The position numbers were made by a program, and so were the translations under genes. Below are positions 18,898-28,036 of a stretch of 64,000 nucleotides of DNA, piece by piece (the first letter of the stretch is position 1; every line of letters starts with the position of its first letter). A model generated the notes under the pieces. That model made no database searches. It saw nothing but the letters and a program-made list of their open reading frames with translations, and was not told the origin of the DNA. Source of the stretch: Sphingopyxis alaskensis RB2256 (lineage in GTDB: Bacteria; Pseudomonadota; Alphaproteobacteria; Sphingomonadales; Sphingomonadaceae). Location: NCBI RefSeq assembly GCF_000013985.1, contig NC_008048.1, positions 186,001-250,000 of the forward strand, given 5' to 3'.

Positions 18898-20478
18898 ATG
18901 ACCGCCTGTGGGGAGATGTGCGTGCCAAGACCGCAGCCGCATCTGGATGAAGTGCTCGCGTCCGAGCCCGGATCGCATATCGCCGCGCTTTTCGATTTCG
19001 ACGGAACGATCATCGCCGGCTATTCGGCGACCGCGATGCTGCGCGAAAAGTTCCAGCGCCGCGAAATGTCGGTCGAGGAGATTGCCGAAACCGCACAGGT
19101 GATCGCGCAGCATAGCCTGGGCCAGATCGGCTTTTCCGGCCTGATGACTGCCGCCGCCAGATTCATGAAGGGGGTCGACGAGCAAAGCTTCATCGACTTC
19201 GGCGAGGAACTCTACCGCAAGCATATCGCGCGCAAAATCTATCCCGAAACGCGCGCGATCATCGAGGCGCATCAGGCCAAGGGTCATCGCGTCGCAATCA
19301 TCTCGTCGGCGACGATCTACCAGATCGAACCGACCGCGCGCGATCTCGGCATCACGGACATCAAATGCTCGGCCTATGAGATCGAGGACGGGGTTTTCAC
19401 CGGCGAAATCATCCGCCCGCTCTGTTTCGGCGAGGGCAAGGTGCTCGCCGCCGAGGACCTTGCCGCCGACTATGGCCTCGATCTCGATCAGAGCTATTTC
19501 TATTCGGACAGCGACGACGATATCGAACTTTTGGAGCGCGTCGGCAAACCGCGTCCGCTCAACCCGAACATGAAATTAAAGGCGATCGCCGACGAGCGCG
19601 GCTGGCCGGTGCAGCGCTTTGCAAGCCGCGGCACACCGTCGTGGATCGACTATGCCCGCACCCTCTATGCCACCGGCTCGCTCGTCGGCGCCTTCGCCGC
19701 GGGCCTGCCGATCTGGGCGCTCACCCGCTCGCAGCGCGAGGCGGTCAATTTCTCGATGGGGCTGTTCGGCGACTTCGCCACTGCGATCACCGGTGTCGAG
19801 CTGGAGGTCGAGGGCGAGCGCCACCTCTGGTCGTCGCGCCCCTGCGTCTTCGTCTTCAACCATCAGAGCAAGGCCGATGTAATGATCCTCGCCAAGCTCA
19901 TCCGCCGCGACATGGGCGGGGTGGGCAAGAAGGAGATCAGGGACATCCCCATCCTCGGCAAGCTGATGGAATGGGGCGGCACCGTCTTCGTCGACCGCGC
20001 CGATGGAAAGAGCGCGATCAAGGCGATGGAACCGCTGATCGATGCGATCCAGAAGGAAGGCAAGTCGATCTGCATCGCGCCCGAAGGGACGCGCAGCCTG
20101 ACCCCGAAGCTCGAACCCTTCAAAAAGGGCGCTTTCCACCTCGCGATGCAGGCCGGTGTCCCGATCGTCCCGATCGTGATTCATAACGCCACGGACGTCG
20201 CGCCGAAGAACGAGTTTGTGATGCGCCCCGCGACGGTGCGCGTCACCGTGCTGCCGCCCGTCGATACGTCGGGGTGGAGCGTCCGCACGATCAACAACCA
20301 TGTCCGTGACGTGCGCAACATGTTCCTGCGCACGCTGGGGCAGCCGCAGGAAAGCGTCGCGGAATCGGTGGCGAGGGAAGCTGCGGTCGAGGCAAAGGGG
20401 GAAAAGACTCCGAAGAAGGCGGCCACCAAAAGGGCCGCGCCGAAGAAGAAGGCAACCGGAAAGAGCGCCAAGGCATGA
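18898..20478 (+). CDS. HAD-IB phosphatase / 1-acyl-G3P acyltransferase fusion (PlsC-type)
   Basis: 526 aa, two domains. Residues about 28-240 are a HAD-IB phosphatase: LFDFDGT with D33 and D35, ISSAT, and YSDSDDD. Residues about 300-480 are a PlsC acyltransferase: NHQSKAD (the HxxxxD site, H322/D327) and PEGTRS (E396). The last 50 residues are Lys/Ala-rich. The acyltransferase half would acylate lysophosphatidate to phosphatidate; the HAD half could dephosphorylate phosphatidate or lysophosphatidate (inference). The fusion is also known in mycobacteria (PlsC next to PlsB2). ATG 18898 is uncertain; ATG 18916 is possible. Confidence 0.88.
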   Translation: MTACGEMCVPRPQPHLDEVLASEPGSHIAALFDFDGTIIAGYSATAMLREKFQRREMSVEEIAETAQVIAQHSLGQIGFSGLMTAAARFMKGVDEQSFIDFGEELYRKHIARKIYPETRAIIEAHQAKGHRVAIISSATIYQIEPTARDLGITDIKCSAYEIEDGVFTGEIIRPLCFGEGKVLAAEDLAADYGLDLDQSYFYSDSDDDIELLERVGKPRPLNPNMKLKAIADERGWPVQRFASRGTPSWIDYARTLYATGSLVGAFAAGLPIWALTRSQREAVNFSMGLFGDFATAITGVELEVEGERHLWSSRPCVFVFNHQSKADVMILAKLIRRDMGGVGKKEIRDIPILGKLMEWGGTVFVDRADGKSAIKAMEPLIDAIQKEGKSICIAPEGTRSLTPKLEPFKKGAFHLAMQAGVPIVPIVIHNATDVAPKNEFVMRPATVRVTVLPPVDTSGWSVRTINNHVRDVRNMFLRTLGQPQESVAESVAREAAVEAKGEKTPKKAATKRAAPKKKATGKSAKA

Positions 20479-20493
20479 CTGCACATCCCTTTC

Positions 20494-20576
20494 CCGTTCG
20501 CATCGAGCGAAGTCGAGATGCCTATCGGCCGGGCGCGTGCCGTCGGCGTGTCTCGACTTCGCTCGACACGAGCGGG
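20494..20576. repeat. Palindromic intergenic repeat, family B (copy B1)
   Basis: Left arm CCGTTCGCATCGAGCGAAGT (20494-20513) continues into CGAGATGCC; right arm GTGTCTCGACTTCGCTCGAC (20548-20567) continues into ACGAGCGGG. The arms pair across a 25-nt GC-rich loop. Related copies are at 31444-31549 and 38231-38312. The element fills the gap between the PlsC and PlsB genes. Confidence 0.82.
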
Positions 20577-20600
20577 GATGAAGTGGAGGCTCATTAGAAG

Positions 20601-22952
20601 GTGCCCGACGGCTCGCCCCGCACCCCGATCGTGACGGAGCAGGCGGCCGACCGGCTCTACATCATCGATGCACGTAACGGGGTCGAACGCCGCATCCTGC
20701 TCGACTGGATTCACGCGACGTCGGACGGTGCCGGGAGCGACGACGAACCGGGCTGGGCGAGCCTCGACATCGAGGACGGCGATCACGCGCTGCCCGTCGA
20801 CGTTTTGCAGGCGCGGCTCGGCGCGACGCCCTCGCGGCTCGTCGTTCCGCTGCGCGTCGCATGGCGCATCCCCGGCTTCGACAAGGGCCGCGCGCTCAAG
20901 TTTCGCCACCTGATCTTCGGCGACCCGCGCCATCCGGGTTCGCTGCGCGCGCGGCTGATCCTGCTCCGCGATCGCCGCCGAGCGCAGATATTGGTGGGGG
21001 AGGCGGCGACGCTCGACGCGCTGCGTAGCCGTTTCTGCGCACAGACCGGCGGTGGCGATGGCGAAGGCGCGGATAGCCCCGAATTCGCACGTTTCGTCGC
21101 GCGGCAGGCGGCATTGGCGCTCGACGTCGCCGAGCGCGGCATCCGGGGAACGCGCTACAAGGTGCCGCGCTTCGTCGCCGATGGGCTCCGCACCAGCCCC
21201 AAGTTCCGCGCGGCGCTCGCCGACCTCGCAGAGAAGACGGGCCGCCCCGTCGCCGACCTGTTTCGCGAAGCGCGGCCGCTGATGAAGGAAGTGATCGCGC
21301 GGCCCAGCGCGCTTTTTCTCGACCTCCGGGCCCGGCTCGATCGCATGATGTTCGGCGGCTATGCGCCGGATATGGAGATCGACGCCGCTGAACTGGCGAA
21401 GCTGCGGGGTATCCTGCGCGAACATCCCACCTGCATCCTCTTTACGCACAAAACCTATATCGACGGCGCGACGCCAAGCCGACTGGCCTATGAAAACGAT
21501 CTGCCGATGCTGCACAGCTTCGGCGGCGCCAACCTCGACTTCGCCGTCATGGGCGAATTTTTCCGACGGTCGGGCATGATCTTCATCCGCCGCAGCTTTC
21601 AGGACCAGCCGGTCTATAAACTCGTGCTGCGCCACTATATCGCCTGGCTGCTCGCCAAGCGCTTTCCGCTGAGCTGGGCGTTCGAGGGAACCCGCTCGCG
21701 GCTCGGCAAGCTGATGCCGCCGAAGTACGGCCTGATGAAATATGTCCTCGACGCCGCCCACGCCACCGGCACGCGCGGCGTCCATTTCATCCCCTTCGTC
21801 ACCAGTTTCGACCTCATTCGCGATGTCGAGGAATATGCCGCCGAACAGACCGGCCGCAACAAGAAGCCCGAAAGCCTGTCGTGGTTCATCGGCTATATGA
21901 AAAGCCTGAAGGAGCCGTCGGGGCGCATCCGGCTCGACATCGGCGATCCTGTGGTCATCGACACCGCGCCCGGTCCCGACGACAGGCGCGCGCTCGAAAA
22001 GATCGCCTTTGCCGTCGCGGTCGAGGCGAACCGCGTCACCCCGCTCACGGTCACCTCGGTGATGTGCCTGATCCTGCTCGGCATGGCGCCGCGCGGCGCG
22101 ACGTCGGCCGAACTGCTCGGCGCGATCGGCGCGGTGACCGGCTGGGCGCGGGCGCGCGGCATCAGGCTCAGCAGTGAACTCGAAAGCGGCGGCGATGCCG
22201 CGCTCTCGGCGACCATCGACACGCTCGTCACCAGCGGCCTGCTCGCGCGTTATGAAGCGGGCAGCGAGACGATCTATTCGATCGACCCCGCCAAGCATCC
22301 GATGGCGAGCTATTACCGCAACATCATCGCGCATCATTTCCTGGGTCGCGCGATGATCGAACTGGCGCTGTTCGCGCTGCGCGACGCCGACAGCGGCGAT
22401 GCGACCGCTGCCTTCTGGGACAGGATCGACCGATTGCGCGACCTGTTCAAATTCGAATTTTTCTACCCGCCGCGTGACGAGCATATGGCGTCCTTGCGCG
22501 CCGAACTGACACGCATCGACCCCGTGTGGGATCGCCGCCTCGCCAGCGGCGACCGCGGTATCGCGCAGCTCATCCGTCGCTGCCAGCCCGTTGTCGGCCA
22601 CGCGATATTGCTGCCCTTTGCCGAGGCTTATTCGGTCGTAGCCGAGCTGCTCGCGCGCGCGCGGCCGGGCGATGCGGTCGATGAAAAAACCCTGCTCGAC
22701 GCCGCGCTGGTCGAAGGCAAACAGGCCTATCTGCTGCGCCGGATCAGCAGCGAGGCGGCGATCGGAAAGCTGCTCTTCGCCAACGGTCTGTCGCTGATGC
22801 GGCATATGGGGCTGGCCGACGAGGCGACGCCGGAGATTATCGCGCAGCGCCGCGCGCTGCTGATGGAACTGCGCGGCCTTGCCAATGTCATGGAAACGAT
22901 GCGCCTGTCGACGGTCGCGCTCGCCGATCGCTTGATGGGGGCGGGGGAATGA
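20601..22952 (+). CDS. Glycerol-3-phosphate 1-O-acyltransferase (PlsB-like)
   Basis: 783 aa, the length of PlsB-type acyltransferases. Acyltransferase blocks are FTHKTYIDG with H283/D288 (block I), FIRRSF (block II, about 328-333) and FEGTRSR with E362 (block III). The long alpha-helical C-terminal half after about residue 480 is typical of PlsB. It puts the first acyl chain on glycerol-3-phosphate. It lies between the PlsC fusion and the WS/DGAT gene, an arrangement resembling plsB2-plsC-DGAT in Mycobacterium tuberculosis. The GTG start at 20601 has AGAAGG directly before it with poor spacing; GTG 20631 cannot be excluded. Confidence 0.88.
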   Translation: MPDGSPRTPIVTEQAADRLYIIDARNGVERRILLDWIHATSDGAGSDDEPGWASLDIEDGDHALPVDVLQARLGATPSRLVVPLRVAWRIPGFDKGRALKFRHLIFGDPRHPGSLRARLILLRDRRRAQILVGEAATLDALRSRFCAQTGGGDGEGADSPEFARFVARQAALALDVAERGIRGTRYKVPRFVADGLRTSPKFRAALADLAEKTGRPVADLFREARPLMKEVIARPSALFLDLRARLDRMMFGGYAPDMEIDAAELAKLRGILREHPTCILFTHKTYIDGATPSRLAYENDLPMLHSFGGANLDFAVMGEFFRRSGMIFIRRSFQDQPVYKLVLRHYIAWLLAKRFPLSWAFEGTRSRLGKLMPPKYGLMKYVLDAAHATGTRGVHFIPFVTSFDLIRDVEEYAAEQTGRNKKPESLSWFIGYMKSLKEPSGRIRLDIGDPVVIDTAPGPDDRRALEKIAFAVAVEANRVTPLTVTSVMCLILLGMAPRGATSAELLGAIGAVTGWARARGIRLSSELESGGDAALSATIDTLVTSGLLARYEAGSETIYSIDPAKHPMASYYRNIIAHHFLGRAMIELALFALRDADSGDATAAFWDRIDRLRDLFKFEFFYPPRDEHMASLRAELTRIDPVWDRRLASGDRGIAQLIRRCQPVVGHAILLPFAEAYSVVAELLARARPGDAVDEKTLLDAALVEGKQAYLLRRISSEAAIGKLLFANGLSLMRHMGLADEATPEIIAQRRALLMELRGLANVMETMRLSTVALADRLMGAGE

Positions 22953-23033
22953 ATATCGCGTATCGCTCCCGCCATTCCGGCGACGGCCGGATCGTCCCCC
23001 GCTGGGGGAGGATTTTCAAGTCAGGAACCTAAC

Positions 23034-24590
23034 ATGCTCAAACAGCTCAGCGCGCAGGACGCCCAGTTCCTCTACACCCAGACCGCGAACAACCTCACGC
23101 ACATCATGGGCGTCTATATCTATGATCCGTCGACCGCGCCGGGGGGCTTCGTGCGCTTCAAGGACATCATCGCCCATGTCGAAAGCCGCGTCGATACCTC
23201 GCCCCTGTTCAAGCGCCGCCTCCACCGCCTGCCGTTCGACATCGATCATCCCTATTGGGTCGAGGACGAGCATTTCGACGTCGAGGCCCACATGAGCCAC
23301 GCGCGCCTGCCCGAACCGGGCGACTGGCGGCAATTCTGCATCGCGGTGGCGCGCTGGTTCTCGAAGCCCATGGACATGAACCGCCCGCTCTGGGACATTT
23401 ATGTGATCGAAGGGCTCGACCGCATCCCCGGTATTCCCAAGGGCAGCTTCGCGATGCTCCATCGCGTCCATCACGCCGCGGTCGACGGCGCTTCGGGCGC
23501 GCACGCCTTCATCGCGATGAGCGATATCGACGCGAACGGCACGCCGGCGATCGCCGAACCGCCGCCGGTCGAGGATCTGGGCGATCCGCCGTCGAGCGCC
23601 GAAATCCTTTCGCGCGCCTGGTCGGCGTCGATGCAATCGCCGGTAAAGTTCATGAACGCGCTGATGAAAATCTCGCCGGCGATCGTCGCTTCGGCGCGCA
23701 GGTCGATCGCCGAGGGCGGGATGACCGCCGGGGTGCCCGAGACGCGCTTCAACGTCCCTGTCGGCCCGCACAAGATGTTCGACGGGACGACCGTGGCGCT
23801 CGCCGACGTCGCAGAGATCCGCAGAAAGGTTCCGGGCGCGACGGTCAACGACGTCGTGCTCACGACGGTCGGCGGCGCGCTGCGCAAATATCTGGCGAAG
23901 CATAAGGAATTGCCGAAGGAAAGCCTCGTCGCGGTCGCGCCGGTCAATCTGCGCGGCAAGGGCGGAAAGGCGTCGACGCCGGGCAATCAGGTGTCGGCGA
24001 TGAGCGTGCCGATCCGCACCGACATCGCCGATCCGCTCGAACGGCTCGCCGCGGTGCGCGACTATACGGTCGAGGCCAAGGAGGCCAAAGCCGGCGTGAG
24101 CGCGCGGATCATGACCGACCTGTCACAGCATATCCCCGGCGCCACGATGGCGGCGGTCGCGCGGCTCGTCACCAGCGAGCGCTTTGCGGTGCGCGGCACC
24201 AATCTCTTCATCTCGAACGTCCCCGGCGCGCAGGTGCCGCTCTACCTCGCGGGCGCCAGGCTGGTGCAGCAGCACGGCATGGCGCCGCTCGCGAACAATA
24301 TGGGGCTGTTCATAGCGACCCCCAGCTACAATGGCCGCATCGCCTTCTCGATCATTTCGGAACGTGCGATCATGCCCGACATCGCTTTCTTTCGAACATG
24401 TATCGACGAAAGTTTCGCCGATTTGATGGCGGCGGATCCGAAACCTGAAAAGCCAAAAGCCGCTACGGCAAAGCCGAAAGCGGCGGCAAAGCCCAAAGCG
24501 AAAGCGACGGCCAAAGCGGACAGGAAAAACACCTCTTCGTCATCCCGGCGAAGGCCGGGATCTCGCCCTCGCGTTAAATCTCCACGGTGA
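23034..24590 (+). CDS. Wax ester synthase / diacylglycerol acyltransferase (WS/DGAT)
   Basis: 518 aa. The condensation-type active site HHAAVDG is at 146-152, with the WS/DGAT C-terminal domain after it (NLFISNVPG near 387). The enzyme esterifies diacylglycerol or a fatty alcohol with acyl-CoA, giving storage triacylglycerol or wax. After about residue 465 the chain is a Lys/Ala/Pro repeat, and the last 18 or so residues (SSSSRRRPGSRPRVKSPR) are encoded by the family A palindrome that begins at 24538, so the native stop was probably replaced by repeat insertion. AGGAA precedes ATG 23034 by 8 bp. Confidence 0.92.
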   Translation: MLKQLSAQDAQFLYTQTANNLTHIMGVYIYDPSTAPGGFVRFKDIIAHVESRVDTSPLFKRRLHRLPFDIDHPYWVEDEHFDVEAHMSHARLPEPGDWRQFCIAVARWFSKPMDMNRPLWDIYVIEGLDRIPGIPKGSFAMLHRVHHAAVDGASGAHAFIAMSDIDANGTPAIAEPPPVEDLGDPPSSAEILSRAWSASMQSPVKFMNALMKISPAIVASARRSIAEGGMTAGVPETRFNVPVGPHKMFDGTTVALADVAEIRRKVPGATVNDVVLTTVGGALRKYLAKHKELPKESLVAVAPVNLRGKGGKASTPGNQVSAMSVPIRTDIADPLERLAAVRDYTVEAKEAKAGVSARIMTDLSQHIPGATMAAVARLVTSERFAVRGTNLFISNVPGAQVPLYLAGARLVQQHGMAPLANNMGLFIATPSYNGRIAFSIISERAIMPDIAFFRTCIDESFADLMAADPKPEKPKAATAKPKAAAKPKAKATAKADRKNTSSSSRRRPGSRPRVKSPR

Positions 24591-24615
24591 GATCCCGGCC
24601 TTCGCCGGGATGACG
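24538..24615. repeat. Palindromic intergenic repeat, family A (copy A2)
   Basis: Arms ATCCCGGCGAAGGCCGGGAT (24542-24561) and its exact reverse complement (24592-24611), bounded by CGTC and GACG. Its first 53 bases are translated as the C-terminus of the WS/DGAT gene. The spacer contains the stop codon. Confidence 0.87.
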
Positions 24616-24687
24616 AGTGTATGGCAAGCATCGTCAAAACAGTTGCCAAAGACAACGTAAGCCCGCAAGAATCGAGAAAAACATACC

Positions 24688-26157
24688 ATGCTCTCGCAGG
24701 ATTACCGAATGCTCTTCACCCCGACGCTCAGCGCCGACCGCGATCTCGCGACCGCGCCCGACTATGCCGCCTGGAGCAAGGCGGCGCGCGAGCATGACAG
24801 GAAATCGGGGATGCAGGCGTGGCGCGATGCCGACGAGAGCAAGCATTTCGATTATAAGGCCATTCGGGCAAGGCTCGAAAAGCTGCGCAAGCTGTCGGCG
24901 GCGGGCGACGTCAAGGGGCTGCTCTTCGTGCTCAACGAGGGCATCCACGGCAATATCGACGGCATGGGGCACGAGCGGCTGTATCAGAAGGCGCGTTTCG
25001 GGACGAAAAAGCTCGTCGAAGCCTATATCGCGGAGGTCGTCGCCTCGCTCGACAAGATCGCCGCCGCGCGCAGCATCGGTCGTGAGGAAAAGCGCGACTT
25101 CTTTCGCCGCGCCCAGCATTGTTACGGCCGCTCGGCGCTATTGCTGTCGGGATCGGGCAGCTTCCTCTTCTTCCACATCGGCGTCGTCAAGGCGCTCTGG
25201 TCCGAAGGCGTGCTGCCGTCGATCATGTCGGGCGCGAGTGGCGGGTCGATCGTCGCCGCGGTCGTCTGCACGCGCAAGGACGCCGACATCGGCGCCTTTC
25301 TCGAAAGCGAGCGCCTCGCCAACCCCGATCGCGCGCCCGACGGACGGCGCCTCGCCTCGGACGCGGTGCGCGAACGGCTCGCGGGCCTGATCCCCGACCT
25401 GACCTTTCAGGAGGCCTATGAGATCAGCGGGCGTCACCTCAACGTCTCGGTCGCGCCCGCCGAAAAGCATCAGAACGGGCGGCTCCTGAACGCGATCACC
25501 GCGCCCAATGTGCTGATCCGCGAGGCCGTGCTCGCGTCATGTGCGGTCCCCGGCGTCTTTCCGCCCGTCATGCTGATGGCACGCGACGACGATGGCGCGC
25601 GCATCGCCTATCAGCCCGATCGTCGCTGGGTCGACGGGTCGGTGACGCACGACATCCCGACCAGGCGCCTCGAACGCCTTTATGGCGTCAACCACCATAT
25701 CGTCAGCCAGGCGAACCCGATCGCGCTGCCCTTCGCGACCGACACGCGCAAGCAGATGGCGCCGATCGAGGCGATCCAGCATGCCTCGATGACCACCTTC
25801 AAGGCGTGGCTCAACGCGAACATGGTGATTTTCCAGAAACCGCTCGAGCTGATTCCGCCCTTGAACAGCCTCGCCAACATGGCGCGGTCGGTGATCAACC
25901 AGGAATATACCGGCGACATCAACATCATCCGCCCGCCCAAATTCTGGTCGCCCGCGAAGATCCTCTCCGATCTGGGGCAGGATGATATCGACGAACTGGT
26001 CGACACCGGCATGCGCACCGCCTGGCCCAAGATCGAAATGGTCCGCACCCAGACCGCGATCAGCCGCGCGCTCGAAGCGATCCTTGCGAAGATCGACAAG
26101 GCGGGCGACGACGGCCCCGGCCACCGCAGCGCCGCGCTCAAGAAAGCGGTGCGGTGA
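24688..26157 (+). CDS. Patatin-like lipase with DUF3336-type N-terminus
   Basis: 489 aa. Oxyanion region SGSGSFLFF at about 154-162, nucleophile elbow GASGG with S184, and DGS with D316 give the patatin Ser-Asp dyad. The helical N-terminal 140 residues resemble DUF3336, found with patatin in yeast and bacterial triacylglycerol lipases. The likely role is release of fatty acids from the triacylglycerol made by the adjacent WS/DGAT (inference). The last codons overlap the next gene as GTGA. Position after a 97-bp gap from the DGAT stop. Confidence 0.88.
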   Translation: MLSQDYRMLFTPTLSADRDLATAPDYAAWSKAAREHDRKSGMQAWRDADESKHFDYKAIRARLEKLRKLSAAGDVKGLLFVLNEGIHGNIDGMGHERLYQKARFGTKKLVEAYIAEVVASLDKIAAARSIGREEKRDFFRRAQHCYGRSALLLSGSGSFLFFHIGVVKALWSEGVLPSIMSGASGGSIVAAVVCTRKDADIGAFLESERLANPDRAPDGRRLASDAVRERLAGLIPDLTFQEAYEISGRHLNVSVAPAEKHQNGRLLNAITAPNVLIREAVLASCAVPGVFPPVMLMARDDDGARIAYQPDRRWVDGSVTHDIPTRRLERLYGVNHHIVSQANPIALPFATDTRKQMAPIEAIQHASMTTFKAWLNANMVIFQKPLELIPPLNSLANMARSVINQEYTGDINIIRPPKFWSPAKILSDLGQDDIDELVDTGMRTAWPKIEMVRTQTAISRALEAILAKIDKAGDDGPGHRSAALKKAVR

Positions 26158-27020
26158 GCGCCGACAACGAACCGCTGACGCTGCCGGCCTGGCAGGGCGG
26201 CGACGGGTCGAACCTCAATGTCACCCGCTGGTTGCCGCAGGGCGATCCGAAGGCGGTGGTGCTGCTCGCGCACGGCTATGCCGAACATGCCGGGCGCTAT
26301 GGCCATGTCGCGGCGCGGCTGACCGCGGCGGGCTATGCCGTTTACGCCGTCGACCATTGGGGGCATGGCAAGTCGAGCGGGACGATGGGGTTCGTCCCGG
26401 CCTTTTCAGTCTACATCGACGGAATGGCGGCGCTGATCGCGCGGGTGCGCGAGGCGTGGCCGGGCAAGCCACGACTGCTGCTCGGGCACAGCATGGGCGG
26501 GCTGATCGCGGCATTGCTGCTGCTCGGGCATCAGCGGGACTTTGCCGCAGCAGCGCTGTCGGGGCCGGCGATCCTGACCGCGAAACCACCATCAAGGCTG
26601 ACCATCTGGATAAGCCGTTTGCTCTCGCGATATTTCCCGCGTGCCGGGGTGATGGCTCTCGATCCCACCGGGGTCAGCCGCGACCCGGCGGTCGTCGCCG
26701 CCTATCTCGCCGACCCCTTCGTCCATAGTGGCAAGATGAGCGCGCGGCTCGCGGCGGAAATGTTCGACGCGATGGCGACGGCGCGCGACCGGGCGCCGGA
26801 GATCGGCCTGCCGCTGCTGCTCCAGCACGGCGCCGAGGACAGGCTGACCGCTCCTGCGGGCTCGCGCTTCCTTTTCGATCATGTCGCCTCGACCGACAAG
26901 CGCCTCGAAATCTATGCTGGCCTCTTTCACGAAATCTACAACGAACCCGAACGCGATGCGGTGCTGGACGACCTGATCGGCTGGTTCGATGCGCATGTGA
27001 AAGTCGAGGACGCGCCATGA
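26154..27020 (+). CDS. Alpha/beta hydrolase, monoacylglycerol lipase type
   Basis: 288 aa from a GTG that overlaps the patatin stop by 4 bp. HGYAEHAGRY near residue 40 is the hallmark of monoacylglycerol lipases; the nucleophile elbow is GHSMGG (S113); Asp in HGAEDRLT and His in GLFHEIYNE complete the triad. It would finish glyceride breakdown to glycerol and fatty acid. No signal peptide is seen, so it is cytoplasmic. The next gene overlaps by ATGA, so three hydrolases are translationally coupled. Confidence 0.88.
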   Translation: MSADNEPLTLPAWQGGDGSNLNVTRWLPQGDPKAVVLLAHGYAEHAGRYGHVAARLTAAGYAVYAVDHWGHGKSSGTMGFVPAFSVYIDGMAALIARVREAWPGKPRLLLGHSMGGLIAALLLLGHQRDFAAAALSGPAILTAKPPSRLTIWISRLLSRYFPRAGVMALDPTGVSRDPAVVAAYLADPFVHSGKMSARLAAEMFDAMATARDRAPEIGLPLLLQHGAEDRLTAPAGSRFLFDHVASTDKRLEIYAGLFHEIYNEPERDAVLDDLIGWFDAHVKVEDAP

Positions 27021-27952
27021 AAATCCTCCTCTTCCTGATCGTCGCGCCGCTCATCGCCCTCGCGCTCCTCTACTTCCTCTTTCCCGAACAGCTGGTTCGG
27101 ATGATGCGCGCGCTGATGCGCAAACGCGCGCGGGTGGTGCGCAGGAGCATCACCGTCGACGGCCGAAACTGGCCCTATCTCGAGGGCGGCGATCCGTCGA
27201 AGCCCACCCTCGTGATGGTCCATGGCTTCGGCGCCGACAAGGATCACTGGATCTTCTACGCGCCGTGGATGACGCGCGATTACCACCTGATTGCGCCCGA
27301 CCTGCCGGGTTTTGGGGAGAATGACCGCGACGGCGCACTGCCTTTCGACGTCGCGAGCCAGGCGGCACGGCTCAAGGCCTTCCTCGACGCGCTCGGCGTC
27401 GACCGTCCGCACCTCGGCGGCAACAGCATGGGCGGCTGGATCGCGCTGCGCTTTGCCATCGACTATCCCGATCGCCTGCGCACGCTGACCCTGATGAACA
27501 ATGCCGGCGTTGTCGGCGAAAACGAAAGCGAGCTGCAAAAGCTCGCCGCGACCCGTGATTATAACCCGCTCGTGCTTGCGAACCTCGACGACGCCGATCG
27601 CCTCATTGCCTTCGTCGTGCGCAAGCCGACCTATGTGCCCGCGCGGCTGAAGCCCGTGATCTACGCCGATGCGCTCCGCCATCGCGAACTGCTCGACCGG
27701 ATTTTCTGGATCATCGCCGACGAGATGGAACAGGCGCCGCTCAACGGCGAACTGGACAAGGTGACGGTGCCGACGCTCATCCTCTGGGGCCGCCACGACA
27801 AGCTGATCGACGTCAGCTGCGTCGCGGTGCTCGAAAAGGGCATCGCGAACAGCCGCGCGCATATCTTCGAACATGTCGCGCACGTCCCGATGATCGAGGA
27901 TCCGAAAGCGACCGCCGAAGTGCAGCGCGCGTTTCTCGCCGACCATCCCTGA
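27017..27952 (+). CDS. Membrane-anchored alpha/beta hydrolase (lipase-like)
   Basis: 311 aa. A single N-terminal hydrophobic helix (KILLFLIVAPLIALALLYFL) anchors or exports the protein. HGFGADKDHW gives the oxyanion region, GGNSMGG the nucleophile (S137), GRHDKLID the Asp, and HVAHVPM the His. Close relatives are annotated as triacylglycerol lipases. It overlaps the preceding monoacylglycerol lipase by ATGA. A half copy of a family A palindrome (TTCGCCGGGATGACGGG) follows its stop. Confidence 0.85.
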   Translation: MKILLFLIVAPLIALALLYFLFPEQLVRMMRALMRKRARVVRRSITVDGRNWPYLEGGDPSKPTLVMVHGFGADKDHWIFYAPWMTRDYHLIAPDLPGFGENDRDGALPFDVASQAARLKAFLDALGVDRPHLGGNSMGGWIALRFAIDYPDRLRTLTLMNNAGVVGENESELQKLAATRDYNPLVLANLDDADRLIAFVVRKPTYVPARLKPVIYADALRHRELLDRIFWIIADEMEQAPLNGELDKVTVPTLILWGRHDKLIDVSCVAVLEKGIANSRAHIFEHVAHVPMIEDPKATAEVQRAFLADHP

Positions 27953-28007
27953 ACTTCGCCGGGATGACGGGCGAGTGTTGCCTTGCCAACCCCCCGATCG
28001 CGCGCCA

Positions 28008-28032
28008 CTCTCCCCTGAAAAACAGGGGAGAG
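28008..28032 (+). promoter_or_regulatory. Hairpin containing the gpsA ribosome binding site
   Basis: CTCTCCCCTG (28008-28017), loop AAAAA, CAGGGGAGAG (28023-28032): a perfect 10-bp stem. The 3' arm holds AGGGGAG, the Shine-Dalgarno site 6 bases before ATG 28037. When paired the site would be hidden. It is a family D type hairpin, so regulation is possible but unproven. Confidence 0.5.
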
Positions 28033-28036
28033 ACAT

